The translations under genes were made by a program, and so were the position numbers. From NCBI GenBank assembly GCA_048268005.1, contig JBLWWJ010000004.1:310001-374000 (forward strand): DNA of 64,000 nt. The letters are read 5' to 3'. Shown in pieces: positions 52,794-63,523 of this stretch (the first letter of the stretch is position 1; every line of letters starts with the position of its first letter). The stretch comes from Ancylomarina sp048268005 (lineage in GTDB: Bacteria; Bacteroidota; Bacteroidia; Bacteroidales; Marinifilaceae). The notes beneath the pieces were generated by a model. It worked only from the letters and a program-made list of their open reading frames with translations, was not told the origin of the DNA and ran no database searches.

Positions 52794-55700
52794 ATGGAAA
52801 AAAACAATCAAAACTCAAATAAGATGAAAAAAACATTTACTTTTTTATTCCTTTTTACTTTGTTTAATTTATTATCATTTGCTCAAGAAATTGGAACCAA
52901 TGATTTTAGAATAAGCTATGTGACAGATACTGACGTAACTTACGACGCAAATAATTCTGATGTGGCTTATAATTCTGATGATGATGAATTTTTAGTTGTT
53001 TACAGAGCTTCAAATACATCTAAATCAGATTATCAGGTTTTGGGTCAAAGGATAGATGCATCCAATGGTAACGCATTAGGTAGTAGTTTTGTAATCAGTG
53101 GTATTAGTCTTGTAGATAATAGTTTTAATCCTAAGGTGGCGTATGATAATACAAATAAGCAGTATGCCGTAGTCTGGAGTGCTTATACTACTGAATTTGA
53201 AGTATACTTACAAAGATTAAATTCTGATGGTACTGAGATAGGGGTTGATACTAAAATCAGCGATATGGTCCATGCTGAATACCCAGAAATAGTTTATAAT
53301 AGCAATGATGATGAATTTCTTGTTGTTTGGGAAGGTAGAAAAACAGGTTCGTATAACGAAATTTTTGGACAAAGAATTACTGCAGCATCAGGAGCCGAAG
53401 TTGGAACGGATGATTTTATCATTAGTACCATGGGAACAAATTCTACCGATTCTTATATTGCAAAGGAATCAAAAGTTAAATATAACCCAACTAATAACGA
53501 ATATTTAGTTGTTTGGCAAGGGGAAGACAATACAGGATCATTGGTAGATGGAGAATATGAAATTTTTGGTCAGCGCTTAAATGCCTCTACTGGTGCGGAA
53601 GTTGGAAGTGATGATTTTCGAATAAGTACAACGGGAACAGACGGTGTAAGTTCGATTGATGCATATAATCCTTCATTAATTTACAATTCTACTGAGAATG
53701 AGTTTCTAGTTGTATGGAGAGGTGAAGGGCAGGCTAATAGTGTTAATGAGGTTTATGGTCAGCGCTTAGATGCTTCTGATGGTTCTGAAATTGGTTCTGA
53801 TTTTAAGATTAGTGATATGGGATCTGATGATTCAAGCACTGACTTTGAAGTAAGTTATCCGGGATTAGCGTATGATACCGAAAACAATACCTATTTAGTG
53901 ATATGGCTTGGAGATGACGATACATCTCCTCTGGTAGATGACGAATACGAAATATTTGGACAAGTCATCGATGGTTCTGATGGAAGTGAGATTGGAGTTG
54001 ATGAAAGATTAAGTGATGTTGGAGTTGATGGGAATACAGATACAGGTGCTAGTGATGGAAATATAGCATATAGCACTACAAGTAAGAAATTTTTAGTGGT
54101 TTGGGAGGCTGATGAGGTCAATTCGCAAACAGAGGTTTATGGACAGTTCTATACTACACCATCATCTAATGCCGCCCCCACAGCCACAGCCCCCAGCGCT
54201 CCAACTGTTCTTGAGGATGCCACCAATGTGGCTCTGGCCGATAATATTCAAGTGGCGGATGATGATGCTGACGATACCCAAAAGGTTACATTTGCCATCA
54301 CCGGAGGAAAACTTATCTCTGGTATTTCTGGCATAAACTTTGGCGGTGATGGTAATGGTTCATCAAGTTTTACTATAGAAGGCACGCTGAATGCAATAAA
54401 TAATGCCTTGGATGCTGCCACTTTTACGCCCACAGAGAACCTAAACGGTGTGGGTGCAGGTACAATTGCATTTACCACTAATGATGGCACTACGTATTCC
54501 AATACAGCATCTGTAAGCTTCGACATTATACCAGTGAACGATGAGCCCTCCTTTACCATTGGAGCCAATCAGACCGTGGCTCAGAATGCGGGCGCCCAAA
54601 CCGTGAATGGTTTTGCGACGGATATTGCTGATGGGGATGGAGGCTCGCAAACTGTTTCCTTCAATGTTTCCAACGACAACATATCGCTTTTTACAGCCCA
54701 ACCGGCCATCAGTTCATTGGGGGTATTGACCTATACGCCTGATGCCAGCAAGTTTGGAAAGGCTACAATTACGGTTTCCCTTTCGGATGATGGCGGCGAT
54801 ACTAATGGAGGTGATGATCAATCACCCGACCAGACCTTTACTATTTTTGTCACTCCAACAGCTATTCTTATTAATGAGGTGAATTGCACTCCTTCAGATG
54901 AGGAATTTGTAGAACTATATAACTCAAGTGGATCCACGATTGCATTGGATGGTTTGGTATTGGTGTGTTTCAATGGGGGGGCAGCCAATAATTCAAGCTA
55001 TAAAACAGCCATTGATATGGACGGACAAACCTTAGCTGCTGGCGCTTACTTAGTGATTGGGGATGCAGGGGTTGCCAATCAGGATATTGGTTGGAGTTCC
55101 ACCGATATTCAGGACGGTCCGGATGCTGTTGCCCTCTTTGTGGGTGATCAATCTGATTTTCCCAGCCCGACTGATGCTACTGCCGATGGACTGGTGGATG
55201 CCATTGTTTACCATACAGGACAGGCGGATGATACCGATTTGATCAATCTGTTGACACCTGGGCAAATTCAAGTGAATGAGAACAGTGATAGTGACAAAGC
55301 AGGACAATCATCTCAGCGTATACCTAATGGTACTGGGGGGCTTCGAAACACATCGGCCTATCAGCAACATTCACCCACTCCGGGGGAACGAAATAATGTT
55401 GCACCAACAGCCTCCGATTTCACTGCCACCTCAATTTACAAAGGTATACCCTATGTGTTTTCGACAGATTTTGGCTATTCGGATGTAGACGAGGATGATA
55501 TGGTTAAGATCGCAGTGAACCTGGTGCCCTCAGAGGGGATTTTGTATCTTGATGAAGATAATGGTGATGATTATGATGCTGGAGAAGAGTTATCCAATGG
55601 AGCCAATGTAAGCAAGGCTGATTTGGATAACGGGAACCTGCAATATTACAATGACACAGGGACCAATAGCTTCTTTGAATTTGCTGTGTACGATGGTACA

Positions 55701-58700
55701 GTCTACAGCGCTTCCACCTACACGGCAACACTTAATATTATAGCTTTTCCCACTGTAACAACCCAGGCAGTTTCTTCCATTACCGCAACAACAGCGACCG
55801 GAAATGGAAACATCATCGATCTTGGAATTCCTAATCCTACTGCTCATGGTGTATGCTGGAGTACTTCGGAAAACCCTACAACTGCAGGCAGTAAAGATGA
55901 CAAGGGGGCGGCTTCGGAACCTGGTGCTTTTACAGCCTCAATTACTGGTTTATCAGCAGGAACCACCTACTATGTCAGGGCTTTTGCAACGAACGATGCG
56001 GGTACGGTCTACGGTTCCCAGGTAAGTTTTAAAACCAATACGCCTCCAACCGTTTCCAATCGCACTTTCAATGATATTCACAAAGGAAATGTCTATCCAA
56101 ATCTATCCAATGTATTCCTTGATTATGTCGATGCAGATAGCGATGATTTACAAAATATAAGAATATCTGCCTTACCTGGGAATGGAACGTTGTTTTACGA
56201 CCAGAATAACTATGGTACTATTGATGACGGGGAAGTAATCACAGTTAATCAGGAGATCCCTAGAGATTCAATAATTTGGGGATACTTAAAGTATCTGAAT
56301 ACGGATGGGGTTAGCTCCAGTTTTACTTATGAAGCAAGCGATGGCAGCGACTACAGCAATACCGCTGCGGTTACCTTAACCGTCAATCCTACACCAAGGG
56401 TTACGTTTACAACCATTGCACAAACTATTAGTGAGGCAACTGAAACGATCACAATCATAGCTCAATTGTCGGAGGTACTTAATTATACGGCCGTAACCGT
56501 ACCCTTCTCTGTGGATGTCAGCAGTACGGCAACCGGTGGTGGTGAGGATTTTTCAATTTCCGGAAGTCCTATTACAATTGAAGCGGGACTTTCATACCAA
56601 ATTATCAATATAACAGTTAACAATGATGATCTGGATGAACCGGAAGAATCGGTGGTAGTGAATATGGGGGAGCCTACCAATGCAGCCAAGGGGACAACGA
56701 CTACTTTTACCGCAAATATTATTGACGATGATCCTGCCCCAACGGTTGCTTTTAACACGTCAAGTTCGGAGGGATTGGAATCGACAAGCAGTGTAGACTT
56801 GCAAGTTGACCTTTCAGCAGCAAGTGGTTTTTCCATTAGTGTTGATTATACGGTTTCAGGTACTGCTACAAGAACAGGTGCGGATTGCACTTTAGCAGAT
56901 GGCATATTAAACTTTGATGTAGGTGAGACCAGTAAGAATATCACCATTGCAAGCATTGTAGACAACCTGTTGGATGAAGATAATGAAACGGTAATCGTTA
57001 GCTTGTCAAGCCCAACAAATGCAGGTTTGGGAGATAATACGGTTCATACCTATACGATTAAGGATGATGATCCTACTCCAACAGTTGAATTTACTTCAGC
57101 CAGTTCAAATGGATTGGAATCGGTAAGTAGTGCGGATCTGCAAGTAGATCTATCTGCGGAAAGTGGTTTGGAGGTTAAGGTTGACTATGCGGTAACAGGC
57201 ACTGCAACAGGTGCAGATTTCACCTTGGCAAATGGTAACTTAGCCATTGTTGCCGGCAATGCCAACAACAATATTACTATTGCAAGTATTGTAAACGACT
57301 ATTTGGATGAAAGTAACGAAACAGTCATCGTTACGCTGTCAAACCCAATGAATGCAACATTGGGAACCAATACAGAACATATTTATACCATTACAGATGA
57401 TGACACCGTAGGTTTCACTATTGCTGAATCAGCAGGAAGCACTTCCGTAGGAGAATTCAATGGGACGGATACCTTTACGGCAGTACTGGATGCTCAGCCC
57501 ACTTCTGATGTTGTTTTGAATGTAAGTAGTGGGGATACGGGAGAAGCTACAGTTGATAAGGCTACTCTCACTTTTACCAATGCCAACTGGAATGTGTCTC
57601 AAGAAGTAACGGTGACCGCTGTGGATGACAATCTGATTGATGGCAATCAGAACACCAATATTACTATAAGTGTGGATGATGATAATAGTGAAAATACCTT
57701 TGATGCTCTCGCGGATAAGATGGTAAACGTCACCACTACAGATGATGATGTGGCAGGATTTACCATCTCAGAGTCGGATGGAAATACATTGGTAGTCGAA
57801 TCTGGCACTGACGATTCCTTTACCGTGGTTTTGGATGCACAACCTACTTCAGATGTAGTTCTTAATATTGCTGAAGGAAGTACCGATGAAGCCACGCTAG
57901 ATAAAACAACGCTCACTTTTACCAGTGAGAATTGGAATACGGCTCAAACAATAACCATCACACCTATAGATGATGATTTTGACGATGGAAATCAATTCAT
58001 TACTCTTATTGTCAGTATAGATGACGATAGTAGTGACAATGACTTTGATCCGGTAGCAGACCAAACCGTGAGTGTTACGTCAACAGATGATGATACTGCC
58101 GGTTTTACCTTAACTAAAACGAATACATCGGTTGCGGAGTCTGGAACTTCAGATTCTTTCATTGTATCACTGGATGCAAAGCCTTCCTCTAATGTCGTTT
58201 TGAATGTTGCCAGTGGAGATGAGAGTGAAATTACTGTTTCTTCTGCTACATTTATCTTTACTACTGAAAACTGGAATGTCGGACAAACTGTAAACCTTAC
58301 AGGTATTGATGATGCTTTTGCAGATGGAAATAAAACCACTACGATAACTATCAGCGTAGATGATACCAATAGTGATGATGTTTTTGATCCTGTTGTTAAT
58401 CAAACTGTATCTTGTATCACTTCGGATGATGAGGAGGTTGGTTTTACCCTTACGGAGTCAGACGGTAGCACCCTTGTTTGGGAAGCCGGTGCAACAACAA
58501 CGGATGATTTTACGGTTGTATTGGATGGTCCGCCCGAGAGTGATGTGGTTTTAAGTATTGTCAGCGGGGATACAGGAGAAGCTACCGTGAGTGCATCCAG
58601 TCTGACCTTTACCAATGCCGACTGGAACACAGCCCAAACTGTTACGGTTACAGGCGTAAATGATGTTGCAGGAGATGGTTCCCAGACTACAGCCATTACC

Positions 58701-61700
58701 ATTTCGGTGAACGATGGCAGCAGCGATGATGCCTTTGATGCCCTTGTGGATCAAATCGTAGAGGTTACAACCGTTGACGAAGATTCACCGGGAATTACGG
58801 TTACTGAAACGGATGGCACTTCCATTGTCGACGAAAATGGTGGTATTATTGAACAACTAAAAATAGTATTGAATAAGGCTCCCGATTCGGATGTGGTTCT
58901 TTCCTTATCAAGTGCAGATTTAGATGAGATAATTTTCCAATATTATACCTGTACCTTTACTCCAACTAATTGGGATAAGACTCAAACCTTTCTTTTTAAA
59001 GGAATGATTGACAATGTCGTGGATGGGGATATTACAGTCCCACTTACTATTTCGGTGGATGATGAAAATAGTGATAATGCCTGGGATAATCTGGATGACA
59101 TAATCATAAATGCCGTAAATCAGGACAAGGATGTAGCTTCTTATACCGTTTCGAAATCCTTCATAACTGTTGACGAAACCGGAACGACGGAGTCCTTTAC
59201 CGTTGTTTTGGATGCGAAACCCCTTTCTGATGTGGTGTTTAATGTAAGTAGCGGTGATACGGATGAGGCAACAGTAGACCAGTCTACCCTCACCTTTACT
59301 CTGGACGATTGGAATTCGGCTCAAACAGTAAATGTAACCGGGGTGAATGACGACCTGGCGGACGGCATTCAAACGAGTATGGTAACTATTAGTGTGGATG
59401 CAGACAGCAGCCAGGATGAATTCGATGATTTGGCTGATAAAACGGTTAGCGTTACCACTAGAGATGATGATGCCAATTTTACCCTGTCAAAAACTACTGC
59501 CTCTGTGGCAGAATCGGGTACTACGGATGAGTTCACGGTTGTTCTCAATGGAGCTCCTTCTTCCGATGTAGTTTTGAGTGTTACAAGTGGTGATACAGGT
59601 GAGTCTACCATAGATCATACATCACTTACCTTTACCAGTGTAAATTGGAGCACTCCGCAGACCGTGACTTTAACAGGTGTAGATGATGATATAGATGATG
59701 GTAATCAAAGTACAGCAATTACACTGTCTGTTAATGCTGCTAGTAGTGATGATCCGTTTGATTTGGTAAGTGATAAAATACTTAATGTAATTACTGAAGA
59801 TGATGATACAACACCAGTAGTTACTGCTTCACAATCTTTTGATATAGCAGAAGATATTGCAAATAGTGGAGTCGTTGGAACTGCTCTAGCAACAGATGCC
59901 GATGCAGGCACGTCATTCTCAGGTTGGACTGAATCTGGAGGTACAGGTGCAGCAATATTTGAGATTAATTCCGGTACAGGGGCAATTACAGTTACAGATA
60001 ACAGCTCAATTGATTACGAAACAACAACTTCATACACATACACAGTAAGCGTAAGTGATGGAACAAATACTTCAGCAATAGAAACGATTACCATTAACAT
60101 CACAGATGAGAATGATGTGAAGCCAGTAATTACAGCTTCACAAACGTTCAACATTGATGAAGATGAGCCTAATACAACTTCTATTGGAACAGTACTGGCA
60201 ACTGATGGAGATGTAACAGCAACAACATTTTCCAGTTGGACAATAGCCGCAGGTAATACAAACAGTGTATTTGCCATTAACTCATCGACTGGTGAGCTTA
60301 CAGTTAATGATGCCAATGAATTGGATTATGAAACGACTACAAGCTACACATTAACTTTAAGTGTTAGTGATGGAACTAACACTTCCGCAACTGAAACCAT
60401 TGTAGTTGAAGTGAATCCAATTAATGACAACAATCCGGTCGTTACTGTTTCACAATCTTTTGATATAGTAGAAGATATTGCAAATGGTGGAGTCGTTGGA
60501 ACTGCTCTAGCAACAGATGCCGATGCAGGCACTTCATTCTCTAGTTGGACTGAAACCGGTGGGACCGGAGCTGCAATCTTTGAGATTAATTCCGGTACAG
60601 GGGCAATTACAGTTACAGATAACAGCTCAATTGATTACGAAACAACAACTTCATACACATACTCAGTAAGCGTAAGTGATGGAACAAATACTTCAGTAAT
60701 AGAAACGATTACCATTAACATCATAGATGAGAATGATGTGAAGCCAGTAATTACAGCTTCACAAACTTTCAACATCGATGAAGATGAGCCTAATACAACT
60801 TCCATAGGAACAGTACTTGCAACTGACGGAGATGTAACAGCAACAACATTTTCCAGCTGGGCAATAGCCGCAGGTAATACAAACAGTGTATTTGCCATTA
60901 ACTCATCGACTGGTGAGCTTACAGTTAATGATGCCAATGAATTGGATTATGAAACGCTTACAAACTACACATTGACTTTAAGGGTTAGTGACGGAACGAA
61001 CACTTCCGCAACTGAAACCATTGTAGTTGAAGTGAATCCAATTAATGATAATAATCCGGTTGTTGTTGCTTCACAATCTTTTGATATAGCAGAAGATATT
61101 GCAAATGGTGGAGTCGTTGGAACTGCTCTAGCAACAGATGCTGATGCAGGAACCTCTTTTTCAAGTTGGACTGAAACCGGTGGGACCGGAGCTGCAATCT
61201 TTGAGATTAATGCTTCAACAGGTGCAATTACTGTAACAGACAATTTAAGTATCGATTATGAAACCACAACTTTATATACATACACAGTAAGCGTAAGTGA
61301 TGGAACAAATACTTCAGCAATAGAAACGATTACCATTAACATCACAGATGAGAATGATGTGAAGCCAGTAATCACTGCTTCACAAACTTTCAACATTGAT
61401 GAAGATGAGCCTAATACAAGTTCTGTTGGAACAGTACAGGCAACTGACGGAGATGTAACAGCAACAACGCTTTCTAGCTGGACAATAACAGGAGGAAATA
61501 CAAACAGTGTATTTGCCATTAACTCATCGACTGGTGAGCTTACAGTTAATGATGTCAATGAATTGGATTATGAAACGACTACAAGCTACACATTGACTTT
61601 AAGGGTTAGTGATGGAACAAATACTTCGGCAACAGAAACTATTGTAGTTGATGTGAATCCAATTAATGACAACAATCCGGTCGTTATTGCTTCACAATCT

Positions 61701-63449
61701 TTTGATATAGCAGAAGATATTGCAACTGGTGGAGTCGTTGGTACTGTTTTTGCAACCGATGTCGATTCAGGAACGACTTATAGCAGTTGGTCAATTACCG
61801 GTGGTAACGATGACGCCATCTTCACAATCAATCCAACAAGCGGAGAAATTACTGTTGCAGATAATTCTAATTTGGATTTTGAATCGACAACCAGCTATAC
61901 TTTATCTGTAACAGTAAGCGATGGTGTCAATACAAGTATGGTTGAAAGTGTTAGTGTTAATGTGAATGATGTTAACGATGAAGTACCTGTTATTATTGCT
62001 TCACAAAGTTTTTCAGTAAAGGAAGATGCTGACAATAATACAAGTGTTGGTTCTGTTTTAGTAAGTGATGCAGATGCTGGAACAACCTATAGTAGTTGGA
62101 CAATTATTGGCGGGAATGATGATGCTATTTTTGCTATAAGCCCTACTGGTGGTGAAATTTTCATAGATGACAATAGCCATTTGAGTTTTATGTCTGCTGA
62201 GGTTTATAATTTATCTATACATGTAAGTGATGGTCTAAATGTTAGTCAGACTGAGTATGTTACTGTAAATATTATTAATGTAAATAATAACGCTCCTGTA
62301 ATTACGCCCAACCAGAAGTTTACTATTAGCGAAGATGCGACCAACACTACAATTATTGGACGCGTTTTAGCTAGTGATGCTGATGTGGCTACCTTTTATA
62401 GCAATTGGACTATAGTTAGTGGTAATGAAGATGCCGTTTTTAGTATTCATTCAGGCAGTGGTGAGATTTCTGTTGAAGATAATTCAAATCTTGATTTTGA
62501 AAGTACTTCAGTTTACATTCTGGGTATTAGTGTGAGTGATGGTCTGCATACCAGTTCTGTTGAAACGGTCCGCATTGATGTTGAAGATATCAATGATGAA
62601 GCTCCTATTGTTGTAGCAAGTCAAAGCTTTTCTCTAAAGGAGGATGCTGCCAATAATACGAGTTTGGGTATTGTTTCATTTACTGATGGTGATGCCGGTA
62701 CTGTATTTAGCGCTTGTATAATTTCTTCAGGAAATGATGATAAAATGTTTGCCATTCATCCGACAACAGGTAACTTAAGTATTGTTGATAATAGTAAGCT
62801 GGATTTTGAACTTAAGGATCGATTTATCATAGGTGTGTGTGTGTCAGATGGCATGCAAATTTCAAAGGAAGTTGAGGTGATGATTCTGGTTAGGGATGTC
62901 AATGAACGGCCTATTGCAAATGCAGGTGAAAATCAGTTAGTTGCCGAAAATACGAAGGTGACACTTAATGCCTGGCAGTCTGTTGATCCCGAAGATGTGG
63001 AATTGTCATTTAAGTGGTCTGTTCCTGAGGGTATTGAATTATCAAGTGAATTCGAAGCAGTGCCTATTTTTATAGCACCCGAAGTAAGTACATTAACTGA
63101 TTTTGTTTTCACTTTAATTGTAGATGATGGAGAGTTGTATTCGGAAGAATCTTCTGTAGTTATTTCAGTTGATAATGTGACTGGTATTGAGGAGGTAGAC
63201 TCTGATGAAGCTAAAGTTTCATTATACCCTAACCCTTCTAAAGGCGCGTTTTATCTTGAGTTAAATAAGCGACCTGTTGATCCTGCGACTCTTAGTATTA
63301 TCAGTTCGAGTGGTCAGCTTGCCTATAGCCAGAAACTTTATGAGAAAAAGACTTATTTCAATTTATCTCTTAAGTCAGGAATGTATCTTCTGAAGATCGG
63401 TTTGGATGATAAAGTTATAATGAGAAAGATCATCATCAATCAGGATTGA
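52794..63449 (+). CDS. giant modular T9SS-secreted adhesin
   Basis: This 3551-residue protein starts at 52794, though the ATG at 52824 (MKKTFTFLFLF) may be the true start; both give a signal peptide cut before QEIG. Order of parts: seven repeats of the FLVVWxG...EIFGQRxxAS type (about 59-456), a cadherin/VCBS-like stretch, a lamin-tail domain (LINEVNCTPSDEEFVELYN), and an Fn3-like domain. Three Calx-beta domains, seven VVLNVxSGDTxEATV-type repeats, ten cadherin-like domains (DENDVKP, DYETTTSYT), a PKD/REJ-like domain (RPIANAGENQ) and a T9SS type A sorting tail (VSLYPNPSKGAFYLELN) follow. Asp-rich linkers suggest Ca2+ binding. It probably acts in adhesion, biofilm or gliding at the cell surface. 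Confidence 0.92.
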   Translation: MEKNNQNSNKMKKTFTFLFLFTLFNLLSFAQEIGTNDFRISYVTDTDVTYDANNSDVAYNSDDDEFLVVYRASNTSKSDYQVLGQRIDASNGNALGSSFVISGISLVDNSFNPKVAYDNTNKQYAVVWSAYTTEFEVYLQRLNSDGTEIGVDTKISDMVHAEYPEIVYNSNDDEFLVVWEGRKTGSYNEIFGQRITAASGAEVGTDDFIISTMGTNSTDSYIAKESKVKYNPTNNEYLVVWQGEDNTGSLVDGEYEIFGQRLNASTGAEVGSDDFRISTTGTDGVSSIDAYNPSLIYNSTENEFLVVWRGEGQANSVNEVYGQRLDASDGSEIGSDFKISDMGSDDSSTDFEVSYPGLAYDTENNTYLVIWLGDDDTSPLVDDEYEIFGQVIDGSDGSEIGVDERLSDVGVDGNTDTGASDGNIAYSTTSKKFLVVWEADEVNSQTEVYGQFYTTPSSNAAPTATAPSAPTVLEDATNVALADNIQVADDDADDTQKVTFAITGGKLISGISGINFGGDGNGSSSFTIEGTLNAINNALDAATFTPTENLNGVGAGTIAFTTNDGTTYSNTASVSFDIIPVNDEPSFTIGANQTVAQNAGAQTVNGFATDIADGDGGSQTVSFNVSNDNISLFTAQPAISSLGVLTYTPDASKFGKATITVSLSDDGGDTNGGDDQSPDQTFTIFVTPTAILINEVNCTPSDEEFVELYNSSGSTIALDGLVLVCFNGGAANNSSYKTAIDMDGQTLAAGAYLVIGDAGVANQDIGWSSTDIQDGPDAVALFVGDQSDFPSPTDATADGLVDAIVYHTGQADDTDLINLLTPGQIQVNENSDSDKAGQSSQRIPNGTGGLRNTSAYQQHSPTPGERNNVAPTASDFTATSIYKGIPYVFSTDFGYSDVDEDDMVKIAVNLVPSEGILYLDEDNGDDYDAGEELSNGANVSKADLDNGNLQYYNDTGTNSFFEFAVYDGTVYSASTYTATLNIIAFPTVTTQAVSSITATTATGNGNIIDLGIPNPTAHGVCWSTSENPTTAGSKDDKGAASEPGAFTASITGLSAGTTYYVRAFATNDAGTVYGSQVSFKTNTPPTVSNRTFNDIHKGNVYPNLSNVFLDYVDADSDDLQNIRISALPGNGTLFYDQNNYGTIDDGEVITVNQEIPRDSIIWGYLKYLNTDGVSSSFTYEASDGSDYSNTAAVTLTVNPTPRVTFTTIAQTISEATETITIIAQLSEVLNYTAVTVPFSVDVSSTATGGGEDFSISGSPITIEAGLSYQIINITVNNDDLDEPEESVVVNMGEPTNAAKGTTTTFTANIIDDDPAPTVAFNTSSSEGLESTSSVDLQVDLSAASGFSISVDYTVSGTATRTGADCTLADGILNFDVGETSKNITIASIVDNLLDEDNETVIVSLSSPTNAGLGDNTVHTYTIKDDDPTPTVEFTSASSNGLESVSSADLQVDLSAESGLEVKVDYAVTGTATGADFTLANGNLAIVAGNANNNITIASIVNDYLDESNETVIVTLSNPMNATLGTNTEHIYTITDDDTVGFTIAESAGSTSVGEFNGTDTFTAVLDAQPTSDVVLNVSSGDTGEATVDKATLTFTNANWNVSQEVTVTAVDDNLIDGNQNTNITISVDDDNSENTFDALADKMVNVTTTDDDVAGFTISESDGNTLVVESGTDDSFTVVLDAQPTSDVVLNIAEGSTDEATLDKTTLTFTSENWNTAQTITITPIDDDFDDGNQFITLIVSIDDDSSDNDFDPVADQTVSVTSTDDDTAGFTLTKTNTSVAESGTSDSFIVSLDAKPSSNVVLNVASGDESEITVSSATFIFTTENWNVGQTVNLTGIDDAFADGNKTTTITISVDDTNSDDVFDPVVNQTVSCITSDDEEVGFTLTESDGSTLVWEAGATTTDDFTVVLDGPPESDVVLSIVSGDTGEATVSASSLTFTNADWNTAQTVTVTGVNDVAGDGSQTTAITISVNDGSSDDAFDALVDQIVEVTTVDEDSPGITVTETDGTSIVDENGGIIEQLKIVLNKAPDSDVVLSLSSADLDEIIFQYYTCTFTPTNWDKTQTFLFKGMIDNVVDGDITVPLTISVDDENSDNAWDNLDDIIINAVNQDKDVASYTVSKSFITVDETGTTESFTVVLDAKPLSDVVFNVSSGDTDEATVDQSTLTFTLDDWNSAQTVNVTGVNDDLADGIQTSMVTISVDADSSQDEFDDLADKTVSVTTRDDDANFTLSKTTASVAESGTTDEFTVVLNGAPSSDVVLSVTSGDTGESTIDHTSLTFTSVNWSTPQTVTLTGVDDDIDDGNQSTAITLSVNAASSDDPFDLVSDKILNVITEDDDTTPVVTASQSFDIAEDIANSGVVGTALATDADAGTSFSGWTESGGTGAAIFEINSGTGAITVTDNSSIDYETTTSYTYTVSVSDGTNTSAIETITINITDENDVKPVITASQTFNIDEDEPNTTSIGTVLATDGDVTATTFSSWTIAAGNTNSVFAINSSTGELTVNDANELDYETTTSYTLTLSVSDGTNTSATETIVVEVNPINDNNPVVTVSQSFDIVEDIANGGVVGTALATDADAGTSFSSWTETGGTGAAIFEINSGTGAITVTDNSSIDYETTTSYTYSVSVSDGTNTSVIETITINIIDENDVKPVITASQTFNIDEDEPNTTSIGTVLATDGDVTATTFSSWAIAAGNTNSVFAINSSTGELTVNDANELDYETLTNYTLTLRVSDGTNTSATETIVVEVNPINDNNPVVVASQSFDIAEDIANGGVVGTALATDADAGTSFSSWTETGGTGAAIFEINASTGAITVTDNLSIDYETTTLYTYTVSVSDGTNTSAIETITINITDENDVKPVITASQTFNIDEDEPNTSSVGTVQATDGDVTATTLSSWTITGGNTNSVFAINSSTGELTVNDVNELDYETTTSYTLTLRVSDGTNTSATETIVVDVNPINDNNPVVIASQSFDIAEDIATGGVVGTVFATDVDSGTTYSSWSITGGNDDAIFTINPTSGEITVADNSNLDFESTTSYTLSVTVSDGVNTSMVESVSVNVNDVNDEVPVIIASQSFSVKEDADNNTSVGSVLVSDADAGTTYSSWTIIGGNDDAIFAISPTGGEIFIDDNSHLSFMSAEVYNLSIHVSDGLNVSQTEYVTVNIINVNNNAPVITPNQKFTISEDATNTTIIGRVLASDADVATFYSNWTIVSGNEDAVFSIHSGSGEISVEDNSNLDFESTSVYILGISVSDGLHTSSVETVRIDVEDINDEAPIVVASQSFSLKEDAANNTSLGIVSFTDGDAGTVFSACIISSGNDDKMFAIHPTTGNLSIVDNSKLDFELKDRFIIGVCVSDGMQISKEVEVMILVRDVNERPIANAGENQLVAENTKVTLNAWQSVDPEDVELSFKWSVPEGIELSSEFEAVPIFIAPEVSTLTDFVFTLIVDDGELYSEESSVVISVDNVTGIEEVDSDEAKVSLYPNPSKGAFYLELNKRPVDPATLSIISSSGQLAYSQKLYEKKTYFNLSLKSGMYLLKIGLDDKVIMRKIIINQD
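52968..54162 (+). repeat. seven propeller-like repeats of the adhesin N-terminus
   Basis: Seven units of roughly 50-65 residues each contain (F/Y)(L/A)V(V/I)(W/Y) followed by a (V/I)x(G/L)Q motif and usually an ASxGxExG-like turn. Seven such four-strand-sized units fit a seven-bladed beta-propeller. Confidence 0.6.
57410..59811 (+). repeat. seven Calx-beta-like repeats
   Basis: Units of about 340 nt with the core PSSDVVLxVxSGDTxEATV, then LTFTxxNWNxxQTVTVTGVDD and TISVDxxSSDDxFD. Diverged from each other; three shorter canonical Calx-beta units precede them. Confidence 0.7.
59814..61676 (+). repeat. tandem 621-bp repeat (three full copies) encoding cadherin-domain pairs
   Basis: The same positions recur at exactly 621-bp spacing: CACAATC at 59830, 60451, 61072 and again at 61693, where a fourth copy starts and then diverges. 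Each copy encodes two cadherin-like domains (A: SQSFDIAEDIA; B: SQTFNIDEDEP). Copies are nearly identical in DNA. Confidence 0.92.
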
Positions 63450-63463
63450 TTTGATGATTGAAA

Positions 63464-63498
63464 AAACGCCCTGCTTCATTTATGAAGCAGGGCGTTTT
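63464..63498. terminator. bidirectional terminator between adhesin and thiC
   Basis: AAAACGCCCTGCTTC pairs perfectly with GAAGCAGGGCGTTTT around a 5-nt loop. The genes converge here. Confidence 0.9.
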
Positions 63499-63523
63499 GA
63501 TTTACAGGAAAGATGGAAACGGT

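Noticed and set aside
54248..61558. Many minus-strand ORFs of 60-150 codons opposite the adhesin
   Set aside because: They recur with the 621-bp repeat period and mirror the repetitive sense-strand codons. They have no domain or start context of their own, so they are shadows.
59814..61676. CRISPR-like regular repeats
   Set aside because: The period is 621 bp, the repeats are in frame and encode cadherin-like domains, and there are no short repeats with unique spacers.
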